DNA of 64,000 nucleotides from CAVSKL01 sp963728475 [NCBI: Candidatus Eiseniibacteriota bacterium] (lineage in GTDB: Bacteria > Eisenbacteria > RBG-16-71-46 > JABDJR01), in assembly GCA_963728475.1 (NCBI GenBank), contig CAVSKL010000001.1, positions 744,001 through 808,000 on the forward strand, written 5' to 3'. The position numbers were made by a program, and so were the translations under genes. Below, piece after piece: positions 53,693 to 63,369 of the stretch. Below the pieces are notes generated by a model, which ran no database searches, was not told the origin of the DNA, and was given only the letters and a program-made list of their open reading frames with translations. How positions within the stretch are numbered: the first letter of the stretch is position 1; every line of letters begins with the position of its first letter.

Positions 53693-53897
53693 CCCGGCCC
53701 CGGGGCCGGAGCCGCCCGGCGGCCGGCGATCCGACTCCCCCGACCCGGACGGACCGGGAGCGGCTCGGGGTCGTGATTGAACGCTCCCTCCGGCGGGCCG
53801 CTGGAAAACTGGTCTCGGTCGCGCCTGGCGTCCGGCGCGGCGATGGCGCTCCGGTCACGGTTCGATGACGATTTCCCCGGGGAGGCCGGTGCCGGGA

Positions 53898-54494
53898 TCA
53901 GGCCTCGGCTTCCGCCGGTTCCTCGGGCGGGGCCGCAGCGCCCCCGGCCATGAGCGCCGCGATCGCGTCGTTGAAGGCGGGGATGTCGGCGGGTTTGCGG
54001 CTGGTGACCAGGTTCCCGTCGGTGACGACCGGCTTGTCGCGGTAGCGGGCGCCCGCGAGCTGCACGTCGTCGCGGATCCCCTCGAACGCGGTCACGGTGC
54101 GTCCGGCCAGGACCTTCGCCGAGATCAGGACCTGGGGTCCGTGGCAGATCGCCGCCACCGGCTTTCCGTCCTCGAAGAACCGCCGGGTGAAGGCGAGCAC
54201 GTCGTCGCTGAGCCGCAGCTTTTCGGGCGCCGCCCCCCCGGGGATGACCAGAAGGTCGAAGTCCTGGGCCGAGACCTCGGCCACTTCCCTGTCCACCGCG
54301 ACCTCGGCGCGGCCGTGTTTGCCGTGGGCGGTGCCGGGGGCGAGCCCGACCGTGACCACTTCCATCCCGTGCTCGCGGAGGTAGGCGGTGGTCTCGGTTC
54401 CCTCCTCGTCCTGGAAGCCGTCGGCGATCAGCACCGCAGCGCGCTTGCCTTCCAGGTTCTTCTCCACGGTCTCCGGGGCCGTCTCGTCGCTCAT
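53898..54494 (-). CDS. DJ-1/PfpI-family protein
   Basis: The protein has 198 residues. It has AAVLIADGFQDEEGTETTAY with the conserved glutamate and VAAICHGPQVL with the nucleophile-elbow cysteine. Members are deglycases, glyoxalases or chaperones. It overlaps the VOC gene upstream by 4 bases, so the two likely act on related reactive aldehydes. The C-terminus is Ala/Pro/Glu-rich. Confidence 0.9.
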   Translation of the reverse strand: MSDETAPETVEKNLEGKRAAVLIADGFQDEEGTETTAYLREHGMEVVTVGLAPGTAHGKHGRAEVAVDREVAEVSAQDFDLLVIPGGAAPEKLRLSDDVLAFTRRFFEDGKPVAAICHGPQVLISAKVLAGRTVTAFEGIRDDVQLAGARYRDKPVVTDGNLVTSRKPADIPAFNDAIAALMAGGAAAPPEEPAEAEA

Positions 54495-54850
54495 GAATTC
54501 TTCTCCTCCAGGAATTCCAATCGGTTTCCGAACGGGTCGCGGGCGTGGAACCGGCGGCGGCCGCCCAGCGGGGCCGCGTCGCGGGTCTCCAGGTCCGCGC
54601 CCTCGATCCGCGCCCGCACCGCGTCCAGGTCCGCGGTGGCGAACGCGACGTGCGCCCGCGACTCGGGATCGGGAGCGGACTTCTGGATCCCCAGGTGCAG
54701 TTCCAGCTCCCCGCAGCGGTACCAGAGCCCCGGGTCGGGCATCTCCGGCGGCCGGGGAACGGGCGTAAGCCGAAGCAGGCCTTCGTAAAAGCCGCGGGCC
54801 TCGTCTTCCCGTCCGGCGGGGATCATGATCTGGGCGTGGTGGATTCTCAT
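54491..54850 (-). CDS. VOC-family protein (glyoxalase-like)
   Basis: The protein has 119 residues, beginning MRIHHAQIMIPAGREDEARG with the first metal-ligand histidine and ending RFHARDPFGNRLEFLE with the last glutamate. It fits the single-domain glyoxalase/bleomycin-resistance pattern. It is coupled to the DJ-1 gene by an ATGA overlap. Confidence 0.87.
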   Translation of the reverse strand: MRIHHAQIMIPAGREDEARGFYEGLLRLTPVPRPPEMPDPGLWYRCGELELHLGIQKSAPDPESRAHVAFATADLDAVRARIEGADLETRDAAPLGGRRRFHARDPFGNRLEFLEEKNS

Positions 54851-54921
54851 CGCGTGGATGGTACTCTATTCCGGTTGCCCGTCACCCCGTAGTCGTTTCA
54901 TCTCAACGAGGACCCACCATC

Positions 54922-56163
54922 ATGGCCAAGACCACCGCCAAGCGCGCGTCCGCCCGGAAGTCCCCGCGAAAGTCCGCCGGGGCCTCGGACGGGTTGCTGT
55001 TCGACCCGGAGTCTCCCGTGCGCCGCGACGAACTGGTCGCGCTTCGCCGCGACATCCACGCCCACCCGGAGCTGGGATTCGGCGAGACCCGGACCTCGGC
55101 CCTGGTCCGGCGCCACCTCGCCGCCCTCGGGGTGAAGCACAAGGTGCTGGGAGGAACCGGGGTGACCGGGTTGGTGGGCAACGGCACGCCGGGGCGGACG
55201 CTGATGGTGCGCTGCGACATGGACGCGCTCCCCATCGTGGAGGAGAACCCCTACCCGTTCAAGAGCGAGAACGAGGGGGTCATGCACGCCTGCGGGCACG
55301 ACTTCCACACCGCCATTCTCCTCGGCGCGGCCAAGTCGTGGACGCTGGAGCCCCCGGCCAGGGGACAGGTAAAGCTGAACTTCCAGCCCGCCGAGGAGGG
55401 GCTGAACGGCGCCGGGGCCATGATCCGGGACGGCATCATGGAGAGCCCCAAGGTGGACGCGGTCCTGGGCTACCACATCTGGAACAACCTGCCGGTGGGG
55501 AAGGTGGGCGTGCTCACCGGCCCCTGCATGGCCGCGGTGGGCCGGTTCGTGATCACGGTCACCGGCAAGGGGGGCCACGCCGCCTATCCCCAGGCCTCGG
55601 TGGATCCGATCCTCGTCGCCTCGCACATCGTGACCGCGCTCCAGAGCATCGTCTCGCGGAACGTGGACCCGGTGGACACCGCGGTGGTCACGGTGGGGCG
55701 GATCCAGGCCGGCACCGCCTTCAACATCATCCCCCCGTACGCGGTCATGGAAGGCACGGTGCGCACGTTCTCCAAGCAGGCGCTCCGGACCGTGCCCAAG
55801 CGGCTCCGCGAGATCGCCACCGGGGTGGCCAAGGCGCTCGGCGCCACCGCCAAGGTCGAGTACGAGCACGAGCACAACGCGGTGGTGAACGACGCCGCCA
55901 TGGCCGAGTTCATGCGGGAGATGGTGCGCGACGTCCTCGGCGTCCGGGCGCTGGCCCCCGACGCCAAGCCCTCCATGGGGGGCGAGGACCACGCCGCCTA
56001 CCAGGAAATCGCCCCCGGCTGCTACGTGTTCATCGGGGCGGGTCCGCGGAAGGGTGAGGTCTTCCCCCACCACCATCCCAGGTTCAACCCGGACGAGGAC
56101 GTGCTCGAGATCGGGACCAAGCTCATGTCCGAGGCCGCGCGGCGGTGGCTGGTCCGGGCATGA
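54922..56163 (+). CDS. M20-family amidohydrolase (hippurate-hydrolase-like)
   Basis: The protein has 413 residues. Metal-site motifs are MVRCDMDALPI, HACGHDFHTAILLG, FQPAEEG and MGGEDHAAYQE, the full di-metal set for M20D amidohydrolases, which cleave N-acyl amino acids. A Lys/Arg/Ala-rich N-terminus of about 25 residues precedes the catalytic domain. ATG 54922 is used. Confidence 0.93.
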   Translation: MAKTTAKRASARKSPRKSAGASDGLLFDPESPVRRDELVALRRDIHAHPELGFGETRTSALVRRHLAALGVKHKVLGGTGVTGLVGNGTPGRTLMVRCDMDALPIVEENPYPFKSENEGVMHACGHDFHTAILLGAAKSWTLEPPARGQVKLNFQPAEEGLNGAGAMIRDGIMESPKVDAVLGYHIWNNLPVGKVGVLTGPCMAAVGRFVITVTGKGGHAAYPQASVDPILVASHIVTALQSIVSRNVDPVDTAVVTVGRIQAGTAFNIIPPYAVMEGTVRTFSKQALRTVPKRLREIATGVAKALGATAKVEYEHEHNAVVNDAAMAEFMREMVRDVLGVRALAPDAKPSMGGEDHAAYQEIAPGCYVFIGAGPRKGEVFPHHHPRFNPDEDVLEIGTKLMSEAARRWLVRA

Positions 56164-56236
56164 CCGCCGGGAACGCTTCGGCCGGCGGACCGGGCATGAC
56201 CGCCCGGAACGCGCTTCGACCGGAGGGCCGGTCATG
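56158..56236. repeat. Imperfect tandem repeat before the DUF2156 gene
   Basis: A unit GGGCATGACCGCC(C)GGAACGC...TTCG.CCGG.GG.CCGG occurs twice and partly a third time, so GGCATGACC or GTCATGATC recurs at each start. It repeats a start-like ATG and may reflect duplication of the translation-start region. Confidence 0.5.
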
Positions 56237-57361
56237 ATCGACCGCCGCGCCTTGCGCCGGGAGGAGCTTGCCGGCCGCCGGAGTCCCGGCGGCGCCGGGC
56301 GGGGACGCGCCCGGGCGGTTCTGGAGGAGTGGGGCGACTCGCCGCTCTCCCGGATCGCGCTCCTCCCCGGCTACGAGTACCTGGCCGCGGCCGGGGGCAA
56401 GGTGGTGATCCCCTTCACCCGCTCCGGCCGCTTCGACCTCGCCCTGGGCGACCCGGTGGGACCCGCCGCCCACTGGAGCCGCGCCGCCCGCGAGTTCGCC
56501 GACCGGTCGCGGAGCCTGGGACGACGTCCCGCCTTCGTCTCGGTGAGCCGCGCCGGCCGCGCCGCCGTCCGCCACGCGGGTTTGCGCGCCCTGCGCCTGG
56601 GGCTGGAGGGGCGGATGCCGCTTCCGGGATTCGATCTGCGGGGAAGCCGCTGGCGCTCGCTACGCGGAACGCTCAACCGCGCCCGCCGCGAGGGGACGCG
56701 GTTCGAGGTGTGGGAGCCGCCGCTCCCACCCCCGGCCCTGGCGTCGCTGGCGGAGGTTTCCAATGCCTGGCTGGCGCTCAAGGGCGGCGAGGAGCGCCGC
56801 TTCGGTGCCGGCTGGTTCCATCCCGACTACATCCGCCGCTCCCGGGTGGCGGTGGTGCTGGACCGTCGCGGCCGGCCGGCGGCGTTCGCGAACCTGGTGG
56901 AGGGGTACCGCCCCGACGAGGCCTCGGCCGACCTCATGCGGCGGCGCGCCGACGCCCCCGTGGGAGCCATGGACGCGCTCTTCGCCGGCATCGCCATGCT
57001 ATACCGGGCCGAGGGGCGGCGCTGGCTCAACCTGGGGCTGGCGCCCCTGGCCGGGCTGGGACAGGGCCCGGCGGCGCCCTGGCCCGAGCGCGCCCTGGGC
57101 TGGTTCTACCGGCGGGGCGCCCGGCTCTTCGATTTCGGCGGGCTCTACGCGTTCAAGAACAAGTTCCATCCCGCGTGGACGCCCCGGTACCTGGCCTACG
57201 ACTCGCTCCCTGCGCTTCCGGCGGTGCTGCTGGCAGCCGCCGATCTCCATCCGTGGGAGGCGTTCGAGGCCCGGAGCGCGCGATGGGCGGCGCGCTTGGT
57301 GGCTCTGGCCGCCACCGGGTGGGCGCTGGGACGGGGCGCCTCGGGGTTCGGTGCGTCCTGA
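56234..57361 (+). CDS. Stand-alone DUF2156 (MprF catalytic-domain) protein
   Basis: The protein has 375 residues and no membrane domain before the catalytic core. It has FDLALGDPVGPA, GSRWRSLRGTLNRARREGTR, DEASADLMRRRADAP and FDFGGLYAFKNKFHPAWTPR, the same signatures as the C-terminal half of the MprF-like protein at 31545. It may transfer an aminoacyl group to a lipid or another acceptor. ATG 56234 follows the tandem repeat. Confidence 0.85.
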   Translation: MIDRRALRREELAGRRSPGGAGRGRARAVLEEWGDSPLSRIALLPGYEYLAAAGGKVVIPFTRSGRFDLALGDPVGPAAHWSRAAREFADRSRSLGRRPAFVSVSRAGRAAVRHAGLRALRLGLEGRMPLPGFDLRGSRWRSLRGTLNRARREGTRFEVWEPPLPPPALASLAEVSNAWLALKGGEERRFGAGWFHPDYIRRSRVAVVLDRRGRPAAFANLVEGYRPDEASADLMRRRADAPVGAMDALFAGIAMLYRAEGRRWLNLGLAPLAGLGQGPAAPWPERALGWFYRRGARLFDFGGLYAFKNKFHPAWTPRYLAYDSLPALPAVLLAAADLHPWEAFEARSARWAARLVALAATGWALGRGASGFGAS

Positions 57362-57376
57362 CCGAGGCTCGCCGCC

Positions 57377-58267
57377 ATGTTGAGCCTGGACACCGTTCTC
57401 TCCCACGACGTCCTCAATCCCGCCACCCCGCTGGGGGCCCTGGCCTACCTGGTGCTTTTCCTGGCCCTGGCCACCGGGTTCTCGATCCTGATTCACGCGG
57501 TCATGCGGCGGGTGCTTCGCGCCCACCCCGGCCACCTGATCGATCCCACCTCCGCCGGCTTCCTCACCCAGCTCGCCCAGATCGGCGTGTTCGTATTCGC
57601 GATCATGTTCTACGCCCACCTGGTGCCCAGGCTGCGATCCCTGGGCACCGCGCTCCTGGCCAGCGTGAGCGTGGTGTCGGTGATCCTGGGGCTGGCCGCC
57701 CAGAACACGCTGGGGAACCTGATCGCCGGGATCTCGCTCTTGCTGTACCGGCCGTTCGAGGTGGGGGATCGGGTGCAGGTGGCCGGGCCCGCCGGCCCCG
57801 AGATCGGCACGGTGGAGGTGCTGAACCTGGGCTACACCGTGATCCAGACCTTCGACAACCGGCGGGTGGTGGTGCCCAACAGCGCCCTCGCGAGCCAGGT
57901 CACGGTCAACTTCACCTCCCAGGACGCCCGGATCATGGTCCAGGTCCCGGTGGGGATCGGCTACTCGTCGGACATCGACCGTGCCCGCGAGATCCTCATG
58001 GACCTGGCCCGCAAGCACCCGCTGGTGAAGGAAGCGGTGGGCTGCCCGGTGGTCGGCCTGGGCGATTCCGGCGTGAACCTGAGCCTGCGCGCCTGGGTGG
58101 ACCATCCCACCGACGCCAAGCGGGTGGAGTTCGACCTCTACGAGTCGGCCAAGAAGGCGTTCGACGCGGCCGGGATCGAGATCCCGTTCCCCTACCGGAA
58201 CGTGGTGTTGAAGCGGGAGGGGGCGGCGGCGGGAACGGCTTCCGGCCATGGGAACGAGAGCGCGTGA
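57377..58267 (+). CDS. MscS-family mechanosensitive channel
   Basis: The protein has 296 residues. Three membrane helices are followed by the MscS pore-lining region (SVVSVILGLAAQNTLGNLIA) and the beta-domain (RPFEVGDRVQV, then VVVPNSALASQVTVNFT). It opens under membrane tension to release solutes. It ends in a GTGA overlap with the next gene. Confidence 0.93.
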   Translation: MLSLDTVLSHDVLNPATPLGALAYLVLFLALATGFSILIHAVMRRVLRAHPGHLIDPTSAGFLTQLAQIGVFVFAIMFYAHLVPRLRSLGTALLASVSVVSVILGLAAQNTLGNLIAGISLLLYRPFEVGDRVQVAGPAGPEIGTVEVLNLGYTVIQTFDNRRVVVPNSALASQVTVNFTSQDARIMVQVPVGIGYSSDIDRAREILMDLARKHPLVKEAVGCPVVGLGDSGVNLSLRAWVDHPTDAKRVEFDLYESAKKAFDAAGIEIPFPYRNVVLKREGAAAGTASGHGNESA

Positions 58268-58281
58268 GCCGCGGGCGGTGG

Positions 58282-58953
58282 ATGAAGATCTGCTGCATCG
58301 CGAACCTGTCCGAGGCGGAGATGGCGGTGCGCTATGGAGCGGCGGCGCTGGGACTGGTGAGCGCCATGCCCAGCGGCCCCGGGGTGATCTCCGAGGACTT
58401 GATCCGGCTGATTGCGGCCTGGGCGCCGCCCGGGATGGAAACCGTGCTATTGACCTCGCTCACCGACCCTCAGGCGGTGGCGGAGCAGCACGGCCGTTGC
58501 GGCACCACCGGCATCCAGCTCGTCGACCGCCTGCCCGGCGGCGGTCATGCCACGCTCCGGGAAGCGTTGCCCGGGGTGAAGCTGGTCCAGGTGGTTCACG
58601 TGGCGGGCGCGGCGGCGGTGGCCGAGGCCCTGGCCGCGGCGCCGCACGTGGACGCGTTGCTGCTCGATTCCGGCCGTCCCTCGGCCACGGTGAAGGAGCT
58701 GGGCGGGACCGGCCGCGTGCACGACTGGGCGGTGAGCCGCGGGATCGTGGAGCGCTCTCCGGTGCCGGTGATCCTGGCGGGCGGGCTCCGGCCGGACAAC
58801 GTGGCGGAAGCGGTGCGGGCGGTGGGGCCGGCGGGGGTCGACGTCTGCAGCGGCGTCCGCACGGAGGGGCGATTGGACGAGCGGAAGCTGCGCGGGTTCC
58901 GCGAGGCGTTGGTGGCCGCCTCCGGCGGGTTCCGTTCCTGGGAGGACTCATGA
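58282..58953 (+). CDS. Phosphoribosylanthranilate-isomerase-like (TrpF-like) protein
   Basis: The protein has 223 residues. MKICCIANLSEAEMAVRYGA resembles TrpF's start (KICGI) and VILAGGLRPDNVAEAVRAVG with VDVCSGVRTEGRLDERKL is the TrpF-type phosphate-binding region. It departs from TrpF in the first segment, where the catalytic cysteine/glycine motif is CCIANL. No trp operon is nearby, so it may be a paralogue with another role. GTG 58264 is an alternative start, in a GTGA overlap. Confidence 0.8.
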   Translation: MKICCIANLSEAEMAVRYGAAALGLVSAMPSGPGVISEDLIRLIAAWAPPGMETVLLTSLTDPQAVAEQHGRCGTTGIQLVDRLPGGGHATLREALPGVKLVQVVHVAGAAAVAEALAAAPHVDALLLDSGRPSATVKELGGTGRVHDWAVSRGIVERSPVPVILAGGLRPDNVAEAVRAVGPAGVDVCSGVRTEGRLDERKLRGFREALVAASGGFRSWEDS

Positions 58954-59020
58954 TCGACCTCGACGCGGCGCGGGAGTGCCATCCCCGGAGGACCTCATGA
59001 TAGACCTGGACGCGGTGCGC
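58940..59020 (+). repeat. Duplicated translation-start region of the DinB gene
   Basis: The segment GGAGGACTCATGATCGACCT at about 58942 and GGAGGACCTCATGATAGACC at about 58988 share an SD and start-codon region. The first copy opens a 16-codon frame (MIDLDAARECHPRRTS) that mimics the first residues of the DinB protein and ends in an ATGA overlap with the real start. Confidence 0.75.
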
Positions 59021-59512
59021 GATCGGCTGGAGCGGAACCGGGAGGTCTTCCGGGCGCTGGTCGCCGGGGTTTCCGACGACGAGGCCGCCCGGAAGCCCGA
59101 TCTTGGACGCTGGTCGCTCCGTGAAATCGTGGGGCACCTGGCCGACGAGGAGCGGCTGGACTTCCGCAAGCGCATCGATTTGTTGCTCCACTACCCCGGT
59201 GAGGCGTGGCCGCCCATCGACCCCGAAGGCTGGGTCACGGCGCGGAAGTACAACGAGCGCCCGCTGGCCGACGCGTTCGCGGACTTCGAAGCGGAGCGTC
59301 TCGAGTCCCTGGCGTGGCTCGCCGGGCTGGACGGGCCCGACTGGGAGGCGGTCTACCATCACCCTCAGGGGTTCGATCTCCGGGCCGGGGATCTGTTGGC
59401 ATCCTGGCTCGCCCACGACGCGCTCCACCTGCGCCAGATCGTCGGGCTGCGGTTCGACGCAGGGGGGCTCTTGACCGCGCCCTACTCCACGGACTACGCG
59501 GGCACCTGGTGA
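58997..59512 (+). CDS. DinB-family protein
   Basis: The protein has 171 residues. It has the four-helix DinB/YfiT pattern: RDRLERNREVFRALVAGVSD, LREIVGHLADEERLDFRKRI with the first metal histidine, and ASWLAHDALHLRQIVGL with two further histidines. Members are metal-binding enzymes, often thiol-transferases. It is coupled upstream by the duplicated start region and downstream by GTGA. Confidence 0.87.
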   Translation: MIDLDAVRDRLERNREVFRALVAGVSDDEAARKPDLGRWSLREIVGHLADEERLDFRKRIDLLLHYPGEAWPPIDPEGWVTARKYNERPLADAFADFEAERLESLAWLAGLDGPDWEAVYHHPQGFDLRAGDLLASWLAHDALHLRQIVGLRFDAGGLLTAPYSTDYAGTW

Positions 59513-60708
59513 CATCGTCCGGCCCGCGGTTCTCTTCGCGTTTGCCCCGCGACCTCTCCGCCTCGCCGCTGGCGGCGGCGGTGGAGGCGCGGCGCGCGTC
59601 CGGCCGGGAGATTCTGGACCTCACCGAATCCAACCCGACCCGGGCGGGGTTCGCCTACGATCCGGCGGCGGTGCCGGCGGCAGCGGCCCGTCCGGAAGCG
59701 CTCGGTTACGACCCCGATCCGCGGGGGTTACCGGCGGCCCGCGAGGCGGTGGCCGCGTACTACCGCGATCACGGGCGCACCGTGGACCCGGGTTCCGTCT
59801 TCCTCACCGCCAGCACCAGCGAGGCCTACGGGTTCCTGTTCAAGCTCCTGGCCGACCCCGGCGACCGGGTGCTGGTGCCGAGGCCGAGCTACCCGCTTTT
59901 CGACTACCTGGCATCGCTGGAGGCGGTGGAGGCGGGCACGTATCCGCTCCGCTACGACGATGCCGAGGGCTGGCGGATCGACCTGGAGCGTTTGCGGGTG
60001 TCGATCGATGCGCGGACGCGCGCGGTGGTGGCGGTGAGCCCCAACAACCCCACCGGATCGTTCCTCACCGAGCGCGAGCGGCGGGAGATGAGCGCGCTCT
60101 GCGCCGAACGCGGGCTGGCCCTGATCGTGGACGAGGTGTTCCTGGATTACGGAAATCCGTCCCGGCCTTCGGCGCCGCTTTCCATGGCGGGGACCGGCGG
60201 CGCGTTGACCTTCGTCCTGAGTGGCCTGTCCAAGGTGGCGGCGCTGCCGCAGGTAAAGCTGGGCTGGATCGCGGCGAGCGGGCCTCCCGCGGTTCTCTCC
60301 GAGGCCGCACACCGGCTCGAGATCGTGGCCGACACGTACTTGTCGGTTTCGTCGGGGGTGCAGCACCGGGCGCGGGAGTTGCTGTCGGGGCGCTCCGCCG
60401 CGCAGGCCCGGATTCTGGAGCGGCTGGCTTTGAACGACGCGGTATTGCGTGAGGCATGGGCGGCGCTCGGCGAGGGCCGGGTTCTGGCCCGCGACGCCGG
60501 CTGGACCGCGGTGGTGGAACTCCGCGACGACCGCGTGGACGAGACGGTCGCTCGCGAGCTGGTCGAGCGGGACGGCGTGGTGGTCCACCCCGGTTACTTC
60601 TACGACTTCCTCCGCGAGAACGCGCTGGTGCTGAGTCTCTTGACCCCGCCGGCGGCCTTCCGCGAGGGGTTGGCCCGGCTGGCGTCCCGGTTGCGCGCGC
60701 TGGGGTAA
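59509..60708 (+). CDS. Fold-type I pyridoxal-phosphate aminotransferase
   Basis: The protein has 399 residues. PLP-binding motifs include LTESNPTRAGFAYDP, SPNNPTGSFLTERE, LIVDEVFLDY and LSGLSKVAALPQVKLGWIA with the Schiff-base lysine. It is an AspC/AlaC-type class I/II aminotransferase; the amino acid is unknown. It starts at GTG 59509 in a GTGA overlap with the DinB gene. Confidence 0.92.
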   Translation: MTSSGPRFSSRLPRDLSASPLAAAVEARRASGREILDLTESNPTRAGFAYDPAAVPAAAARPEALGYDPDPRGLPAAREAVAAYYRDHGRTVDPGSVFLTASTSEAYGFLFKLLADPGDRVLVPRPSYPLFDYLASLEAVEAGTYPLRYDDAEGWRIDLERLRVSIDARTRAVVAVSPNNPTGSFLTERERREMSALCAERGLALIVDEVFLDYGNPSRPSAPLSMAGTGGALTFVLSGLSKVAALPQVKLGWIAASGPPAVLSEAAHRLEIVADTYLSVSSGVQHRARELLSGRSAAQARILERLALNDAVLREAWAALGEGRVLARDAGWTAVVELRDDRVDETVARELVERDGVVVHPGYFYDFLRENALVLSLLTPPAAFREGLARLASRLRALG

Positions 60709-61000
60709 TCCGGGCTTCCGGCCCGGCCCGGTCTTCCCGGGGAGACTCGCGCCGGCCGGCGCCCGTCATGGGCTCCCCACGACCTCCGGATGTCTCGCCC
60801 TTCGCGATCCGTTCACGGCGCGCCCACGCGCCCCCCGGGCTTGCGACCCGAGCCGGCCGGTCGTATCCCGTGAAAGGAAGAAGCACGAATCGCCGACGAA
60901 ATCCCTGCTACCATTGTCCAGGAAGCCTCGGAAAGACGGCCTCTTGGGCGCGTGCCCGCCCGGGGCCGTCCCCGCACCCTCACCCATCGCTGGACCGAGG

Positions 61001-62352
61001 ATGATTCCGTCGACGTGCCGCCCCGTCCGCAGCCTGCTCGCCGCCTTGATCCTGGGGGGGATCTTCGCTCCGTGGCCCGCGAGCGCGCGGACCTGGAGGA
61101 TCGCCGCAGATGGCACCGGCGATGCGGCTGCCATCCAGGCCGGGATCGACAGCGCCGCCGTCGGGGACACGGTCCTGGTAGGCCCCGGCACCTACTACGA
61201 GAACATCCTGTTTCGCGGGCGGGACATTGTCTTGAAGAGCGAAACCGGGCCTGAAGCCACGGTCATCCACGGCTCGCCCACGGTGCGGCCCAGCGGACTC
61301 GTTGGGGGCCCGATCCACTTGGGTCTGGACACCGAAGGAGCCGCGACCATCTTCTCCCCGCAGGCATACACTGGCACCGTGGTCAGTTTTGAAAGTCAAA
61401 AGTCCCCGGCGGCCGTTGTGGAGGGCTTCACGGTGACAGGTGGGCGTCGGGGATTCATCCTTGCCGATGCCAGCCCGACCCTTCGAAACAATCTCATCAC
61501 CGAGAACGACGATCCCGGCTCAGGGGGTTTCTGTGCGGGCATCATGGTCACCGGCACTGAGACTGCGCCGAGTCATGTCCTGATCACTGACAACATAATC
61601 GCGAACAATCGTTCGGGAGCCACTGGGTGCGCGGTGTTTTGCGGCAACACAGTTGTGTGGATCATCGGCAACCAAATTAGGGGCAACCGCACTGAGTTGG
61701 GGGACGGTGCCGGGGTGTGTTGCAACCGCTGCAAGACGGGGAGCGAGGTTTCGGGGAACACTATCGAGGGTAATGAGGCCGACGACCGCGGCGGGGGGGT
61801 CTTTGTGTTCGGAAACTTGGCCGACGACTTCGTGACCGTCGACGGGAACCTGATCGTCGGGAACGTCTCCGACGCGAGTCCGGCGACCGGCCTCGGGGGG
61901 GGGGTATCTCCCTGGAGGCCGCAAACTGCCTGATCCGGCAGAACACCATCGTCGCCAACGACGCCCCCGGCCATGACAACCGCTACGGCGGAGGAATCGC
62001 GGTCGAGTACGCCGGGAACACAACGATCGGGCAGAACATCATCGCGTACACAGTGCACGGCGGCGGCTTGCGTTGTATAAACGGCGCCACCGCCACGTTC
62101 CGGAACAACCTCGCCTGGGCCAACACCGGGGGTGACGGAACCGGGGATTGCCCGACCTGGTGGCAAACGAACGGGAACATCGTGGCTGACCCGCTCTTCT
62201 GTAACCCGGCCGCCGGCGACTACACCCTCGCCGACTCGTCCGTGGCCCTCACCGATCCGAACGGGCCCATGGGGGCCTTCTCCACCCCCGGCTGCCACGA
62301 GGTCCCGGTGAAGCCCACCACCTGGGGCCGGCTCAAGGCGCTCTACCACTAA
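61001..62352 (+). pseudogene. Secreted right-handed beta-helix protein with TTWG tail, frameshifted at a G10 run
   Basis: From ATG 61001 a signal peptide (LLAALILGGIFAPWPASARTW) opens a beta-helix protein with DAAAIQAGIDSAAVGDTVLV and NLITENDDPGSGGF rungs. The frame is lost in ten Gs at 61895-61904 and stops at 61933. One extra G joins it to the downstream frame (SLEAANCLIRQNTIVAND, NTTIGQNIIAYT), ending VKPTTWGRLKALYH at 62352. The repaired protein would have about 450 residues. It is secreted, of the NosD/right-handed-helix kind. The tail matches those of two other secreted proteins in the window. Confidence 0.82.
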
Positions 62353-62471
62353 ACGCCGGGCCCGAGCCCCGGGGGAGCAACGCATGTGCCTCTCCCGTCG
62401 AGTGGGCTCGAAGCGCACACCACCCGTGGGAGCCGCCTGCACCCCTCCGGCGGTTGATATTCCGCGAACCC

Positions 62472-62512
62472 AAGCTAATTCATTGCGACACAACGCAGTA
62501 CCCGGGTACTCG
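62472..62512. repeat. Dispersed repeat copy B
   Basis: AGCTAATTCATTGCGACACA and then ACGCAGTACCCGGGTA match copy A at 42934-42969, with the conserved elements CATTG, CACAAC and GTACCCGGGT. It follows a gene, as copy A does. Confidence 0.55.
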
Positions 62513-62557
62513 ATTACAAGGGGTTTTGGTTGTGCGAACCCGCCCCCCCCGGAGCGG

Positions 62558-63172
62558 TCACCAACGGGTGTTGCACTTGGACCTGGTAACCGTCCCGGGG
62601 AAACCGGCCGACCCGCCCACTGCGAAAGACCAACTAGCCAGCGTCGCCCCCCCCAGCGCCTCCTCGAACGCCGCGTACGCGCCCCGGTCGTAGAGGACGA
62701 TCCGGATCTCGGCCACGCCGTGATCCGGATCGGCGAGCCATTCCGAACACACCCGCGTCATGATCCGCGCGCAGGGCTCGAGCGGATACCCGAAGATTCC
62801 GGTGGATATCGCCGGGAACGCGATCGACTTCAAACCGTTCTCCTCGGCCACCCGGAGCGAGTTCACGACGGCGCGCTCCAGGAGCGCGTCAGCGCCCGGC
62901 TGCCCGCCCCGAGGCCCCACCGCGTGGATCACGAACCTCGCCGGGAGCCGACCGCCGCCGGTGATCACCGCCTCGCCGGACTTGATGGGCGCCTTCGCGG
63001 TGCTCTCGGCCTGGATGGACCGGCCCCCGGCGCGGACGATGGCGCCCGCCACCCCGCCGCCGTGCGCCAGGTGCTCGTTGGCCGCGTTCACGATCGCGTC
63101 CACCGGGGCCTCGGTGAGGTCCCCCTCCTCCAGGATCAGCCGCTTGTCCCCGAACCGCCGTTCCACTGGCAT
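62558..63172 (-). CDS. Macrodomain protein (O-acetyl-ADP-ribose deacetylase-like)
   Basis: The protein has 204 residues. It has GDLTEAPVDAIVNAANEHLA with the ADP-ribose-binding Asp and Asn, HGGGVAGAIVRAGG, and SIAFPAISTGIFGYPLE. Bacterial members remove ADP-ribose or hydrolyse O-acetyl-ADP-ribose. The window also encodes an ADP-ribosyltransferase (arr), but the two are 44 kb apart. A tail of about 30 residues is extra. Confidence 0.9.
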   Translation of the reverse strand: MPVERRFGDKRLILEEGDLTEAPVDAIVNAANEHLAHGGGVAGAIVRAGGRSIQAESTAKAPIKSGEAVITGGGRLPARFVIHAVGPRGGQPGADALLERAVVNSLRVAEENGLKSIAFPAISTGIFGYPLEPCARIMTRVCSEWLADPDHGVAEIRIVLYDRGAYAAFEEALGGATLASWSFAVGGSAGFPGTVTRSKCNTRW

Positions 63173-63369
63173 GCCCCGATCGTAGCACCGGTCTCAGGAA
63201 CCGCCGGCGGCCCTGGCCGGCGCGCCCGACCGGCGCCCGCGCGCCCCCAACCGCCCCCCCGCCACGCCCGATTGCCGCCCCCGCGCGCCCTCTGCTAGCG
63301 TTGATCCGCCGCGGCGGGGCGCCCCCCCCGGACCGCCCCCGGCCGGGGCCCCACCACGAGGAGACCGCC

